Source: Enterococcus_E cecorum_B (lineage in GTDB: Bacteria > Bacillota > Bacilli > Lactobacillales > Enterococcaceae). Taken from it: a DNA stretch of 18,093 bases. The stretch's first letter is position 1. Every line of letters starts with the position of its first letter. A model generated the notes under the pieces. That model saw only the letters and a list, made by a program, of their open reading frames with translations, made no database searches and had not been told where the DNA came from. The translations under genes and the position numbers were made by a program. Below are positions 6,915-13,099 of this stretch, piece after piece. The stretch covers positions 1-18,093 of the forward strand of contig CAMMST010000050.1 in NCBI GenBank assembly GCA_946499615.1, written 5' to 3'.

Positions 6915-7028
6915 TTGTTTTTTTACTACGACTGAATAAATTGTTTGAATTGTAGATAAATCTCTTTCAATTGTTTGCATCATAAGGATTAACATCTAGG
7001 TCTTAAGATGGATTTTTAACTCTCTTGC

Positions 7029-7057
7029 TTGAACAGAAAATTAAACAGTGTTATTAT
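7029..7057 (+). promoter_or_regulatory. Promoter of the NfeD-flotillin operon
   Basis: TTGAAC (7029-7034) and TATTAT (7052-7057) are separated by 17 bases. The transcript would start near 7064, about 24 bases before the ATG at 7088. This rules out the in-frame start at 7025. Confidence 0.75.
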
Positions 7058-7087
7058 ACAGGTATAGAACTTAAAGGGATGAGCAAA

Positions 7088-7498
7088 ATGCAAGCACTAA
7101 TCAATTGGTTTAATCAGTCAATAGCCACCTTACCGGATTTGATGCAAGCCCTGGTGTGGGTAGGTATCATTAGTTTGGGGCTTATCGGACTTTACCTGAT
7201 TTTTAGTCTAATTTTTGCGCCGTTTATGTATCTTTATAATAAGTGGACCGACCGCAATCAAAGCAATTCACTCTCAAAGGAAGATTATTTATTAGGTGAA
7301 TTGACCGTCAAGATTAAAGGGGATTCGATTGGGGAAGTAATGGAAACAGGTAGTGGTCATGCACGTGCGACTTTTCCTGCCAAATTATTCCGTCCAAAAG
7401 ATATCAAAGCAAACCTTGAAATTCCGGCTGGTAGTAAGGTCTTGATTGTCGAATTTGATGCTGAAGGTCGGGCACTCGTCGTCAATTATCCGCGTTAA
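7088..7498 (+). CDS. NfeD-like membrane protein (flotillin partner)
   Basis: This 136-residue protein has an N-terminal membrane segment (about residues 19-46, LMQALVWVGIISLGLIGLYL and on). Its C-terminal beta-rich domain (about 65-135, LLGELTVKIKGDSIGEVMET ... KVLIVEFDAEGRALVVNY) is of the OB-fold type seen in NfeD proteins. NfeD proteins are encoded next to flotillins (YuaF with YuaG in Bacillus) and are thought to act with them in membrane microdomains. Two ATGs compete. The one at 7088 has AAAGGG 9 bases upstream; the one at 7079 touches that site directly, so 7088 is preferred. The gene is first in an operon, 20 bases before the flotillin. The sequence alone gives a moderate NfeD match; the neighbour makes it strong. 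Confidence 0.8.
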   Translation: MQALINWFNQSIATLPDLMQALVWVGIISLGLIGLYLIFSLIFAPFMYLYNKWTDRNQSNSLSKEDYLLGELTVKIKGDSIGEVMETGSGHARATFPAKLFRPKDIKANLEIPAGSKVLIVEFDAEGRALVVNYPR

Positions 7499-7518
7499 AA
7501 AAGAAAGAAGTGGTGTAG

Positions 7519-8946
7519 ATGTTTAGTTTTTTGGGAAATCCGATTTTTTGGATTGTATTCGTTGTCTTAGCTTTAGTGATCTTCTTGATGGTCCGTTATC
7601 GCATAGGGAAACCCGATGAAGCCTTGATTGTAACCGGTTCATTTTTAGGTAAAGAAGGCATCAAGATTTTAAAAAACAGTGGGACTTTCGTGATTCCAAT
7701 TGTGCAAAAAGCGCATAAATTGAGTTTACTTACCCACAAATTAGAAATCGGCACACCAGAAGTTTATACCGAACAAGGCGTGCCAATCAAAGCCAGTGCG
7801 ACCGTTTTAGTAAAAGTGGGCAATAGTACCGAAGCAATTAAAACAGCCGCTGAACAATATTTAGGCAAATCAACTGCTGAACTAGAAGATGAAGCACAAG
7901 AAGTATTGGAAGGTCATTTGCGTGCAATTTTAGGGACGATGACTGTAGAAGCCATCTACAAAAACCGTGATGACTTTGCGGAACAAGTCCAAGCCGTGGC
8001 ATCAACCGACTTACAAAAAATGGGTCTAGAAATTGTCTCCTTTACGATTAAAGATGTGAGTGATCCAAATGGTTACTTAGATGCTTTGGGACGTCCACAA
8101 ATTGCCGAAGTGAAGAAAAATGCTGAAATTGCAGAATCTAATGCGTTGCGTGAAACTCGTATCAAACAAGCCGAAAACGAACAATTGGCGCAACAAGAAG
8201 AAATTCGCCGCAAAACCGAAATTGCTGAAGCGAATAAAAACATGGCCTTAAAACAAGCGCACTATAAACAAGAACAAGAAGTAGCTGTGGCACAAGCAGA
8301 ACAAGTGGCTGTGGGTGAAAAGATGAAGGTTCGTTTGATTGAACAAGAAAAGAATATCGAAATTCAAGAAAAACAAGCCGAATTAACTGAAAAAGAATTA
8401 ACCGCAACCCTTCGTAAAAAAGCTGAAGCCGATAAATATGTGGTAGAACAAAATGCCTTAGCGAAAAAAGCTCAAGAAATTGCCTATGCCCAAGCTGAAG
8501 CCGAAAAAATCAAATTAGCTGCCGAAGCTGAAGCCCAAAGAATTGAAAAACTAGGGCAAGCTGAAGCCGAAAAGATTGCCAAAGTCGGTCAAGCACAAGC
8601 GCAAAGCAAGGAACAAATGGCCTTGGCTTTACAAAAATTAAACGAAGCTGGGGTATTAGTCGAATTTATCAAAGTCTTACCTGCCATTGCTAAAGAAGTC
8701 AATGCGCCAATTAGCAATATCGATAAAGTGGTTAGCTTTGGAGCTGGCGATGGTGTTCATCAAATGGGAGAAGCTGGTTTGGCACGTACTTTTGAAACCA
8801 TCAAAGAAACCACAGGCCTTGATTTAGTGAACTTAATCAACGAAACGATGTCCAGAAAACAAGCCAACCAAGAAATTGTTGCAGCACTTGAAGGACAAAA
8901 AGTACAACCAGAAGTAAAAGAAAAGATAGAAGAAGAGGGAGAATAA
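7519..8946 (+). CDS. floT: Flotillin family membrane scaffold protein
   Basis: This 475-residue SPFH-domain protein organises functional membrane microdomains. A single N-terminal hydrophobic segment (about residues 6-26, NPIFWIVFVVLALVIFLMVR) is followed by the SPFH/PHB domain (about 30-190, starting YRIGKPDEALIVTGSF). A long Ala/Glu/Lys/Gln-rich coiled coil comes next (about 190-360, with repeats of the type AEAEKI and AQAEAEK). The C-terminal region (LNEAGVLVEFIKVLPAIAKEV ...) is typical of YuaG-type flotillins. Length fits the family. The ribosome binding site is AAGTGGTG about 4 bases before the ATG. It lies between the NfeD-like gene and the YbjQ-like gene, the latter starting 3 bases after its stop, so all three should be co-transcribed. 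Family certain; symbol by analogy with Bacillus FloT. Confidence 0.93.
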   Translation: MFSFLGNPIFWIVFVVLALVIFLMVRYRIGKPDEALIVTGSFLGKEGIKILKNSGTFVIPIVQKAHKLSLLTHKLEIGTPEVYTEQGVPIKASATVLVKVGNSTEAIKTAAEQYLGKSTAELEDEAQEVLEGHLRAILGTMTVEAIYKNRDDFAEQVQAVASTDLQKMGLEIVSFTIKDVSDPNGYLDALGRPQIAEVKKNAEIAESNALRETRIKQAENEQLAQQEEIRRKTEIAEANKNMALKQAHYKQEQEVAVAQAEQVAVGEKMKVRLIEQEKNIEIQEKQAELTEKELTATLRKKAEADKYVVEQNALAKKAQEIAYAQAEAEKIKLAAEAEAQRIEKLGQAEAEKIAKVGQAQAQSKEQMALALQKLNEAGVLVEFIKVLPAIAKEVNAPISNIDKVVSFGAGDGVHQMGEAGLARTFETIKETTGLDLVNLINETMSRKQANQEIVAALEGQKVQPEVKEKIEEEGE

Positions 8947-8948
8947 AG

Positions 8949-9260
8949 ATGATTGTTACAACAACAGAAAGAATTCCAGGAAAAGAATATGAAATTATTG
9001 GCGAAGTATTTGGCTTAACGTCCCAATCGAAAAATGCCTTTTCAGATATTGGCGCAAGTTTGAAGAGTCTAGTTGGTGGAGAAGTCAGAGCCTATACGAA
9101 GATGTTAGAAGAATCACGAGAAGTAGCGATTGACCGTCTGAAAGAAAACGCCAAAGCCATGGGTGCCGATGCGGTTGTCATGATGCGCTTTGATAGCGGC
9201 TCAATCATGCAAGAGATGCAAAGTGTGGTCGCATATGGGACTGCTGTAAAATTTAAATAA
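8949..9260 (+). CDS. YbjQ family (UPF0145) small cytoplasmic protein
   Basis: This 103-residue protein belongs to the YbjQ/UPF0145 family, sometimes described as a putative heavy-metal-binding domain; its role is not established. Family features are the opening TTTERIPGKEYEIIGEVFGLT, the central SLKSLVGGEVRAYTKMLEESREVAIDRL, and the C-terminal AKAMGADAVVMMRFDSGSI followed by VVAYGTAV. No membrane segment or Cys/His metal cluster is visible. GAGGGAG at the end of the flotillin gene, 8 bases upstream, is its ribosome binding site, so translation is probably coupled. In Bacillus the third gene after the NfeD-flotillin pair is yuaI, an acetyltransferase; here it is a YbjQ protein instead. Confidence 0.88.
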   Translation: MIVTTTERIPGKEYEIIGEVFGLTSQSKNAFSDIGASLKSLVGGEVRAYTKMLEESREVAIDRLKENAKAMGADAVVMMRFDSGSIMQEMQSVVAYGTAVKFK

Positions 9261-9268
9261 TGAAACCC

Positions 9269-9308
9269 AAAAACGTTACTGCTCAAGAGAGAGTCAGTAA
9301 CGTTTTTT
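9269..9308. terminator. Bidirectional terminator between convergent genes
   Basis: AAAAACGTTACTG (9269-9281) pairs perfectly with CAGTAACGTTTTT (9295-9307), around a 13-base loop. It ends the flotillin operon and, on the minus strand, the MazG-like gene whose stop is at 9312. Confidence 0.9.
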
Positions 9309-9311
9309 GTC

Positions 9312-9614
9312 TTATAATTGTTCTTTTTCGGTTAAAAAATTTTCGAGCTCTTGTTCAATGTCTATGTCTAATCGATTCGCTAATTCAATTAACCACCAGA
9401 CATTTTCTGCTAATTTATGTTCTAAAGTATAGGGCGTCTCATCATAATAGCGGCCAAATTTGGTCATCACTAGTCGATTGAGATTGCCAATATCATTACT
9501 GAGAGCTAAAAGATCTTCTTCAACTGACCATTCGCTGCCATGATGCTGGCGTTCTAATTCATGGTAACGTTGTCTAATTTGAATACTGCGGTTGATTAAT
9601 TCGTTAACTTCCAT
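9312..9614 (-). CDS. MazG-like protein (all-alpha NTP pyrophosphohydrolase fold)
   Basis: This 100-residue, wholly alpha-helical protein looks like a small MazG-type protein. MazG enzymes hydrolyse NTPs to NMP and pyrophosphate, cleaning non-canonical nucleotides or lowering ppGpp. WSVEEDLLALSNDIGNLNRL (about residues 29-48) corresponds to the first acidic helix. KLAENVWWLIELANRLDIDI (about 67-86) corresponds to the second, ELGDxLWYL-like helix. At the second metal site the usual Glu and Asp appear as Lys and Glu or Asn, so the catalytic set may be incomplete. The start at 9614 has GAGG about 8 bases upstream. It has its own promoter and converges on the flotillin operon. Confidence is moderate because the motif is degenerate. 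Confidence 0.62.
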   Translation of the reverse strand: MEVNELINRSIQIRQRYHELERQHHGSEWSVEEDLLALSNDIGNLNRLVMTKFGRYYDETPYTLEHKLAENVWWLIELANRLDIDIEQELENFLTEKEQL

Positions 9615-9674
9615 CGGATTGCCTCGCTTTTGCTGAACGTACCACGAATACTCTTGACTAGAGGTACATGGCCT

Positions 9675-9703
9675 AGCTTATTATAGCATACTTTAACTAA
9701 GCT
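9675..9703 (-). promoter_or_regulatory. Extended -10 promoter of the MazG-like gene flanked by a dyad
   Basis: On the minus strand TGCTATAAT (9688-9680) is a perfect extended -10 without a good -35. It lies inside a perfect inverted repeat, AGCTTA (9675-9680) and TAAGCT (9698-9703), 17 bases apart. The dyad could be an operator, which is a suggestion only. Confidence 0.55.
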
Positions 9704-9800
9704 GGATGTCAATCGGGAACCAATACTTATCTCTTGAGTAAATAGTAAAATTGGAGTAAAATAAGGGTATGGGAAAATTCTGAATTTTTGATTTTCCTTT

Positions 9801-9829
9801 TTTAAGCGGATAAAATGTAAACGCTTAAA
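9801..9829. promoter_or_regulatory. Dyad with candidate cre site upstream of the immunity gene
   Basis: TTTAAGCG (9801-9808) and CGCTTAAA (9822-9829) form a perfect 8-bp inverted repeat. The right half overlaps ATGTAAACGCTTAAA (9815-9829), which fits 14 of 15 positions of the catabolite-response element consensus WTGNAARCGNWWWCW. It could bind CcpA or a dedicated repressor. Downstream, TATAGT at 9862-9867 is a possible -10 without a clear -35. Confidence 0.5.
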
Positions 9830-9887
9830 TATGGGGTGAGCAAAGAAATTCGAAGTGATAGTATAGTAAAAGAGGGGAGGGTTTGTG

Positions 9888-10238
9888 ATGGAAGTATCAG
9901 CTGTAAAAGAAAAGGTACATGAGTTGTATAATTTACTAATTGCGCATACGAAGGAAGAACAAGCGACATCATGGTTAGATATTACGGATTGTCTGTTGCA
10001 AGTTTACAAAAAAATCGACACCAATCCTTCTCCGCCGATTTTGGTGAGTAAGCTCGTAAACTATATTTATCTAACCGCGGTGGATGCTCGTTTACACTTT
10101 ACACCGCAAGAAGAAGGGCTGATTAACGAATTGAACCACTATGCTAATGAGGCGGGTATCAATCGGCAATATCGGGCCAATGCAGTGGATAAATCACAGT
10201 TCTATGATTTAACCGAGTATATGCCAATTAGAAGATAG
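9888..10238 (+). CDS. Bacteriocin immunity protein, enterocin A immunity family
   Basis: This 116-residue cytoplasmic protein is of the family that protects cells from pediocin-like (class IIa) bacteriocins by acting at the mannose phosphotransferase receptor. The C-terminal half is the recognisable part: LVSKLVNYIYLTAVDARLHFTPQEEGLINEL followed by AGINRQYRANAVDKSQFY. It closely parallels the enterocin A immunity protein (LVNYLYFTA ..., GINGLYRADYGDKSQF). The protein is predicted to be a four-helix bundle. The ATG at 9888 is preferred over the adjacent GTG at 9885 because GGGGAGG (9874-9880) is then 7 bases away. It has an extra C-terminal tail, YDLTEYMPIRR. No bacteriocin gene (YGNGV motif, double-glycine leader) or transporter lies nearby, so it is an orphan immunity gene. 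Confidence 0.82.
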   Translation: MEVSAVKEKVHELYNLLIAHTKEEQATSWLDITDCLLQVYKKIDTNPSPPILVSKLVNYIYLTAVDARLHFTPQEEGLINELNHYANEAGINRQYRANAVDKSQFYDLTEYMPIRR

Positions 10239-10250
10239 ACGAATCATAAC

Positions 10251-10293
10251 AGGATGTGAGGCAAGAATCGTACATTGCTTGACATCCTTTTTT
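10251..10293 (+). terminator. Terminator of the immunity gene
   Basis: AGGATGT (10251-10257) pairs with ACATCCT (10282-10288), with an inner CAAG/CTTG stem, followed by six T. Confidence 0.75.
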
Positions 10294-10297
10294 ACTA

Positions 10298-10327
10298 TTG
10301 ACAATCGATTGTATATCAAATGATTGC
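10298..10327 (+). promoter_or_regulatory. Palindromic candidate operator upstream of the toxin-antitoxin genes
   Basis: TTGACA (10298-10303) is a consensus -35 and overlaps the perfect 12-bp palindrome ACAATCGATTGT (10301-10312). A second small dyad, ATCA-aa-TGAT, follows at about 10316-10325. No clear -10 is found at 17 bases, so the exact promoter is uncertain. RelB-type antitoxins usually bind such palindromes to autoregulate. Confidence 0.5.
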
Positions 10328-10385
10328 TTTTTTGCTTTTTGTTGTGTTAAATTTACGGTAAGAAGAAAAGAAAGAGGCGATAAGT

Positions 10386-10688
10386 GTGTCTGTATCATCA
10401 AAAAAAACAGCTAGTATTTTTACCAGAGTGACGCCCGAATTAAAAGAAGAAGCGGAAAAAGTTCTCGATCAGCTACAAATTCCAATGTCGACCGCGTTAA
10501 GCATGTTTTTACAACAAGTGGTGAATCAACAGAGAATCCCGTTTGAAATAAAACTACCGCAAAAACCAGTAGATTACGATTCCTTAACCAAAGAAGCCTT
10601 TGACCGCGAAATTCAAAAAGGGTTGGATGATTATGAAAAGGGTAGAGTTTTAACTGTTGCAGAAGTAAAGGCAAAATTTGAGGAGTAA
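10386..10688 (+). CDS. RelB/DinJ family antitoxin
   Basis: This 100-residue antitoxin of a type II toxin-antitoxin module would neutralise the toxin encoded 4 bases downstream and bind its own promoter. The N-terminal part is the ribbon-helix-helix of RelB/DinJ proteins: SIFTRVTPELKEEAEKVLDQLQIPMSTALSMFLQQVV, then RIPFEIKLP (residues about 10-57). The acidic C-terminal tail would wrap the toxin. A GTG start at 10386 is supported by GAGG 8 bases upstream. Family assignment is strong. Unlike the flanking metabolic genes, this pair is accessory and may have been acquired. Confidence 0.88.
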   Translation: MSVSSKKTASIFTRVTPELKEEAEKVLDQLQIPMSTALSMFLQQVVNQQRIPFEIKLPQKPVDYDSLTKEAFDREIQKGLDDYEKGRVLTVAEVKAKFEE

Positions 10689-10692
10689 CTTG

Positions 10693-11013
10693 ATGAGCTC
10701 AGTTTATTGGAATATTGTATACTCAAAAGAAGCGGATAATGATTTGATAAATATTAAAGAGTATTTAACTTTTTACTCTTCAAAAGAATATGCTAGTAGG
10801 TACGTATTATCCATTATTTCTGCAATCGAAAAGTTAAGAATATTTCCAGAAAGATATCCTGTGTTTCCTGATGAGCCGTGGACATCTTTAGGATTGAGAT
10901 ATTTTAATGTGAAAAGCTATATCGTCTTTTACAAATTAATAAAAATAAAATCTCAAATTCTTGTTGTCCGTATATTGAATAAGAGACAGGATGTAGTGAA
11001 TCGATTGAAATAA
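10693..11013 (+). CDS. RelE/ParE family toxin
   Basis: This 106-residue toxin partner of the antitoxin has the RelE/ParE superfamily fold. YSKEADNDLINIKEYLTF is the first helical hairpin, and AIEKLRIFPERYPVFPDE is the conserved 'L..fP..yp' block. LGLRYFNVKSYIVFYKLIK and ILVVRILNKRQDVVNRLK are the C-terminal strands, with the usual Arg/Tyr pattern and RQD. Members either cut mRNA on the ribosome or poison gyrase; the sequence does not say which. The ATG at 10693 has AGGAG 7 bases upstream, which overlaps the antitoxin stop region, so translation is coupled. A TTG at 10678 is in frame but unnecessary. The gene appears intact. Confidence 0.85.
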   Translation: MSSVYWNIVYSKEADNDLINIKEYLTFYSSKEYASRYVLSIISAIEKLRIFPERYPVFPDEPWTSLGLRYFNVKSYIVFYKLIKIKSQILVVRILNKRQDVVNRLK

Positions 11014-11023
11014 GGGCAAACAT

Positions 11024-11056
11024 TAAGCGCATCGGTAATTGTGCCGGTGCTTTTTT
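11024..11056 (+). terminator. Terminator of the toxin-antitoxin pair
   Basis: CATCGG (11030-11035) pairs with CCGGTG (11044-11049), with one G-U pair. An outer AAG/CTT extension is present and six T follow. Confidence 0.7.
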
Positions 11057-11126
11057 CATGCAAAATTCACAAAAGTAAAGTTAATCTTAAGACTATTAAA
11101 AGTTGGCTAAGTTTTAGGCGGACTTA

Positions 11127-11155
11127 TTGAAAGTTTCAGCAAATCGGCGTATAAA
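11127..11155 (+). promoter_or_regulatory. Promoter of the three-gene unknown operon
   Basis: TTGAAA (11127-11132) and TATAAA (11150-11155) are separated by exactly 17 bases. The transcript would begin near 11162, with GAGAGGG just ahead of the TTG start at 11188. Confidence 0.8.
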
Positions 11156-11187
11156 GAATAAGAAATCAAAGAAGAGAGGGAAAGGCT

Positions 11188-11643
11188 TTGAAGAAAGTAG
11201 CGCCGATTGTAAAACCTATTGCCGTCTTAACTTTATCGGTATTAATTGCGACCACAACGGGAATTATCAATAGTGAAAGTTACCGTCAACCAAGCGTAAA
11301 AACACCAACGAGTACAACGACTACGAGCACGGTTGTTTCCACGCCAAAAACGAGTACGACAAAAGAAGAAAAAACGCAAACAACAACTAGTTCGACGGAA
11401 AGTACACCGACAAAAAAAGACCAAACCACTGATAAAGCGCAGACGACAACCAGTCAAGATACAGAGAGTCAAAATAACGCAACAGATGAGAAACAAAATC
11501 AAAATACCAATAATCCAAACACGAATCAAAACCTAGAAAAAACGGAAAATAGTCAAGAGAAGACCCAAGAATCAACGAGTAGCACACAAGAAAATGCCCA
11601 AACAGACACGCAAGCAAATGCGAATGAAGCCAGTCAGTCCTAA
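11188..11643 (+). CDS. Exported or membrane-anchored Thr/Gln/Asn-rich low-complexity protein
   Basis: The protein has 151 residues. The N-terminus (MKKVAPIVKPIAVLTLSVLI, then ATTTGI) is a signal peptide or signal anchor. From about residue 36 the protein is low-complexity: Thr/Ser-rich with Lys/Pro, turning into Gln/Asn/Glu/Thr-rich, with no aromatic residue and no Cys. There is no LPxTG sorting motif, lipobox or recognisable domain. Such tails usually form extended surface or cell-wall-spanning stalks, but here nothing globular follows, so the function is open. The TTG start at 11188 is supported by GAGAGGG 7 bases upstream and a good promoter. It is the first gene of a likely operon; the next gene starts 13 bases after its stop, also at a TTG. 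Confidence 0.7.
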   Translation: MKKVAPIVKPIAVLTLSVLIATTTGIINSESYRQPSVKTPTSTTTTSTVVSTPKTSTTKEEKTQTTTSSTESTPTKKDQTTDKAQTTTSQDTESQNNATDEKQNQNTNNPNTNQNLEKTENSQEKTQESTSSTQENAQTDTQANANEASQS

Positions 11644-11656
11644 GAGGTGAACGAAA

Positions 11657-12427
11657 TTGACATTATTAATTGATTTAATTAGTTCTTTTCATAAGTTTCT
11701 AGGTTATTTGGAAATCAGTCCCAAATATTTAAATCGCGCGTATACGATTCTTAGTATTTTTCCGACCTTATATATTTTGCGGATTATTTATGGCTTGTTT
11801 TTAAATCAACACTATCTGCAAATGCTCTTATATAGCTTAGTCTTTTTAGTTTTGGTTTATTTTATCGTATTGAATAGTTTTTATTATTTTCTGGATAAAA
11901 ATTCGAAATACGATGTGACGCAACTGTTCGCCAAATATTTACCAGAGGATGCACTGAATATACAAACGAGCAGCTCTAAGAAAAATAATGCTTTTGCTGG
12001 CGAATTAGACTTAATGCAAGTACCAATTCACTTTGGCAAAGACTATCAACTCTTACTCAATCAAGTGGTTGAACAATGTATCCAAGCCAAACAATTGCCA
12101 CTTGCTGAGCCTTTTATCAAGCAGCAACAAGGGTATGCACTAGAAAAAAACACACTCTTTCCATTTTATGATTTAGCCCAAGTCGGACAAAAAGAATATG
12201 TAGTGCGCATCGGATCGAGTTATCAACGTTTATTTGAAGTCGGAATGATTCGCCTAAACGAGGAAGAAGAATTGAAACCAGTTGGATTATTCTTATCTGG
12301 TGGCGATTTTTACATGAATGGTCAACTTTTCCACGAACCTTATCAATTAAAATTAATGGCCAAAAATCAAGCGGTCAAGGAAGTGCCGACGATTTCACGC
12401 CAAGCAAGACGCCATCATAGTCTATAA
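11657..12427 (+). CDS. Two-TM membrane protein with a cytoplasmic domain, possibly DUF6681
   Basis: The protein has 256 residues. Two hydrophobic segments are visible (about residues 27-49, RAYTILSIFPTLYILRIIYG; and about 54-79, LQMLLYSLVFLVLVYFIVLN). A roughly 175-residue soluble part follows, containing IQTSSSKKNNAFAGELDL, LFPFYDLAQVGQKEYVVRIG and GLFLSGGDFYMNGQ, and ending in a basic tail. It resembles from memory the uncharacterised DUF6681 proteins of Lactobacillales, but this is not certain. The TTG start at 11657 is well supported by AAGAGGTGA 6 bases upstream. It follows the low-complexity exported protein and precedes a small acidic protein in one apparent operon. A cell-envelope role is a guess from the context only. 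Confidence 0.72.
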   Translation: MTLLIDLISSFHKFLGYLEISPKYLNRAYTILSIFPTLYILRIIYGLFLNQHYLQMLLYSLVFLVLVYFIVLNSFYYFLDKNSKYDVTQLFAKYLPEDALNIQTSSSKKNNAFAGELDLMQVPIHFGKDYQLLLNQVVEQCIQAKQLPLAEPFIKQQQGYALEKNTLFPFYDLAQVGQKEYVVRIGSSYQRLFEVGMIRLNEEEELKPVGLFLSGGDFYMNGQLFHEPYQLKLMAKNQAVKEVPTISRQARRHHSL

Positions 12428-12469
12428 TTGCGCAAGAGTTTTGTGTATAATGGTTTTGAGGTGAAAGTG

Positions 12470-12781
12470 ATGTTCGAACATTTTTCAGAAATTGATTTAC
12501 ATATTGTCGAATTGCCCGTCGAAGTCCAAGATGGCAAGCCTGTCTATCAAGGATTTATCCAAGAATTCCCCTATATGCAAGCCATAGCCAACTCCAAGCG
12601 CGAACTCAATAAAGCCTTGATGGAGCAGTATTATGCTTATGTCGAGGAGCAACGTAAATTATATGCCCAAGATTTAGAAGAAGAACCGATGACTTCTTCG
12701 TTACTTAGCTATGAAGAATTGCTGAAATATTATGACGGCGAACAATTTGATGGCTTTGAGTGGTCAAGTGAAACAAAATAA
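12470..12781 (+). CDS. Small acidic protein of unknown function
   Basis: This 103-residue soluble protein was not recognised. The order suggests two strands (IDLHIVELPVEVQDG, then KPVYQGFIQEFPYMQAIANS), one long helix (KRELNKALMEQYYAYVEEQRKL) and a strongly acidic C-terminus (LEEEP ... YDGEQFDGFEWSSE). This strand-strand-helix layout is reminiscent of HicB-like domains, but no DNA-binding tail is present, so this is only a structural comparison. The ATG at 12470 has GAGGTGA 5 bases upstream and is preferred over an in-frame TTG at 12428. A TATAAT at 12446-12451 lacks a -35 and would leave almost no leader, so co-transcription with the upstream membrane protein gene is more likely. It is the last gene before a strong terminator. 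Confidence 0.72.
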   Translation: MFEHFSEIDLHIVELPVEVQDGKPVYQGFIQEFPYMQAIANSKRELNKALMEQYYAYVEEQRKLYAQDLEEEPMTSSLLSYEELLKYYDGEQFDGFEWSSETK

Positions 12782-12825
12782 AAAAGGCTCATCTAGTTTC
12801 CATAGCTAGACGAGCCTATTTTTTT
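12781..12825. terminator. Bidirectional terminator
   Basis: GGCTCATCTAG (12786-12796) pairs with CTAGACGAGCC (12806-12816), with one mismatch, flanked by A-run and T-run. It serves the operon ending at 12781 and, on the minus strand, the small peptide gene whose stop is at 12824-12826. Confidence 0.9.
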
Positions 12826-12940
12826 ATTTCATTTTCTGCCAGATTTTGTAAAGTAATACGCACATCACGACTTGTAAAGCGATGGGAACGAGTCCAAATA
12901 TAAAACTTAGCAACGGTATTAAATGAGTATACATCATCAT
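12824..12940 (-). CDS. Unannotated 38-residue single-TM membrane peptide
   Basis: A short minus-strand frame encodes MMMYTHLIPLLSFIFG followed by LVPIALQVVMCVLLYKIWQKMK. It has one hydrophobic membrane segment and a short basic C-terminus. Everything expected of a real gene is present. There is a ribosome binding site (AAAGGTGTGAG, 12955-12945) before the first of three consecutive ATGs, an excellent promoter further upstream (-35 TTGAAA, extended -10 TGTTATACT), and a strong terminator at its end. The exact ATG of the three (12940, 12937, 12934) is undecided. The leader is about 60 bases. It is divergent from copA. Comparable sizes and shapes occur among type I toxins (Fst/Ldr-like) and small regulatory membrane peptides, but no family was recognised. 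Confidence 0.68.
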   Translation of the reverse strand: MMMYTHLIPLLSFIFGLVPIALQVVMCVLLYKIWQKMK

Positions 12941-13009
12941 TGTACTCACACCTTTCATTTTTCGTAAGCTTAACAACTATTTTCCTACCTGACTTCCTCT
13001 ACTAGCTTA

Positions 13010-13037
13010 AGTATAACATGTAAGCGATTTTTTTCAA
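13010..13037 (-). promoter_or_regulatory. Promoter of the small membrane peptide gene
   Basis: On the minus strand TTGAAA (13037-13032) is followed after 16 bases by TATACT (13015-13010), preceded by TGT, an extended -10. The transcript would start near 13003. AGCTTAA occurs at 13004-13010 and again at 12967-12973, bracketing the early leader. Confidence 0.75.
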
Positions 13038-13099
13038 ATAAGAATCACTTGGCTTGTCAAACAGTATAGCTATTTTTCATAAAAATCAAGCAAAAATGA

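Noticed and set aside
7025..7087. Longer N-terminus for the NfeD-like protein
   Set aside because: It overlaps the promoter, whose transcript starts near 7064; AAAGGG fits the ATG at 7088.
9260..9481. 73-residue plus-strand frame after the YbjQ-like gene
   Set aside because: It runs through a strong terminator and is antisense to the better-supported MazG-like gene.
9704..10385. A class IIa bacteriocin structural gene near the immunity gene
   Set aside because: I looked for a small frame with a double-glycine leader and YGNGV motif on both sides and found none.
11242..11617. Antisense and alternative frames over the Thr-rich gene
   Set aside because: Low-complexity codons open several other frames, but these have no ribosome binding site and contain implausible Cys/Arg- or Lys/Gln-rich sequence.
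12446..12451. TATAAT as a separate promoter for the small acidic protein gene
   Set aside because: There is no -35 at a usable distance and the transcript would start at the ribosome binding site itself.
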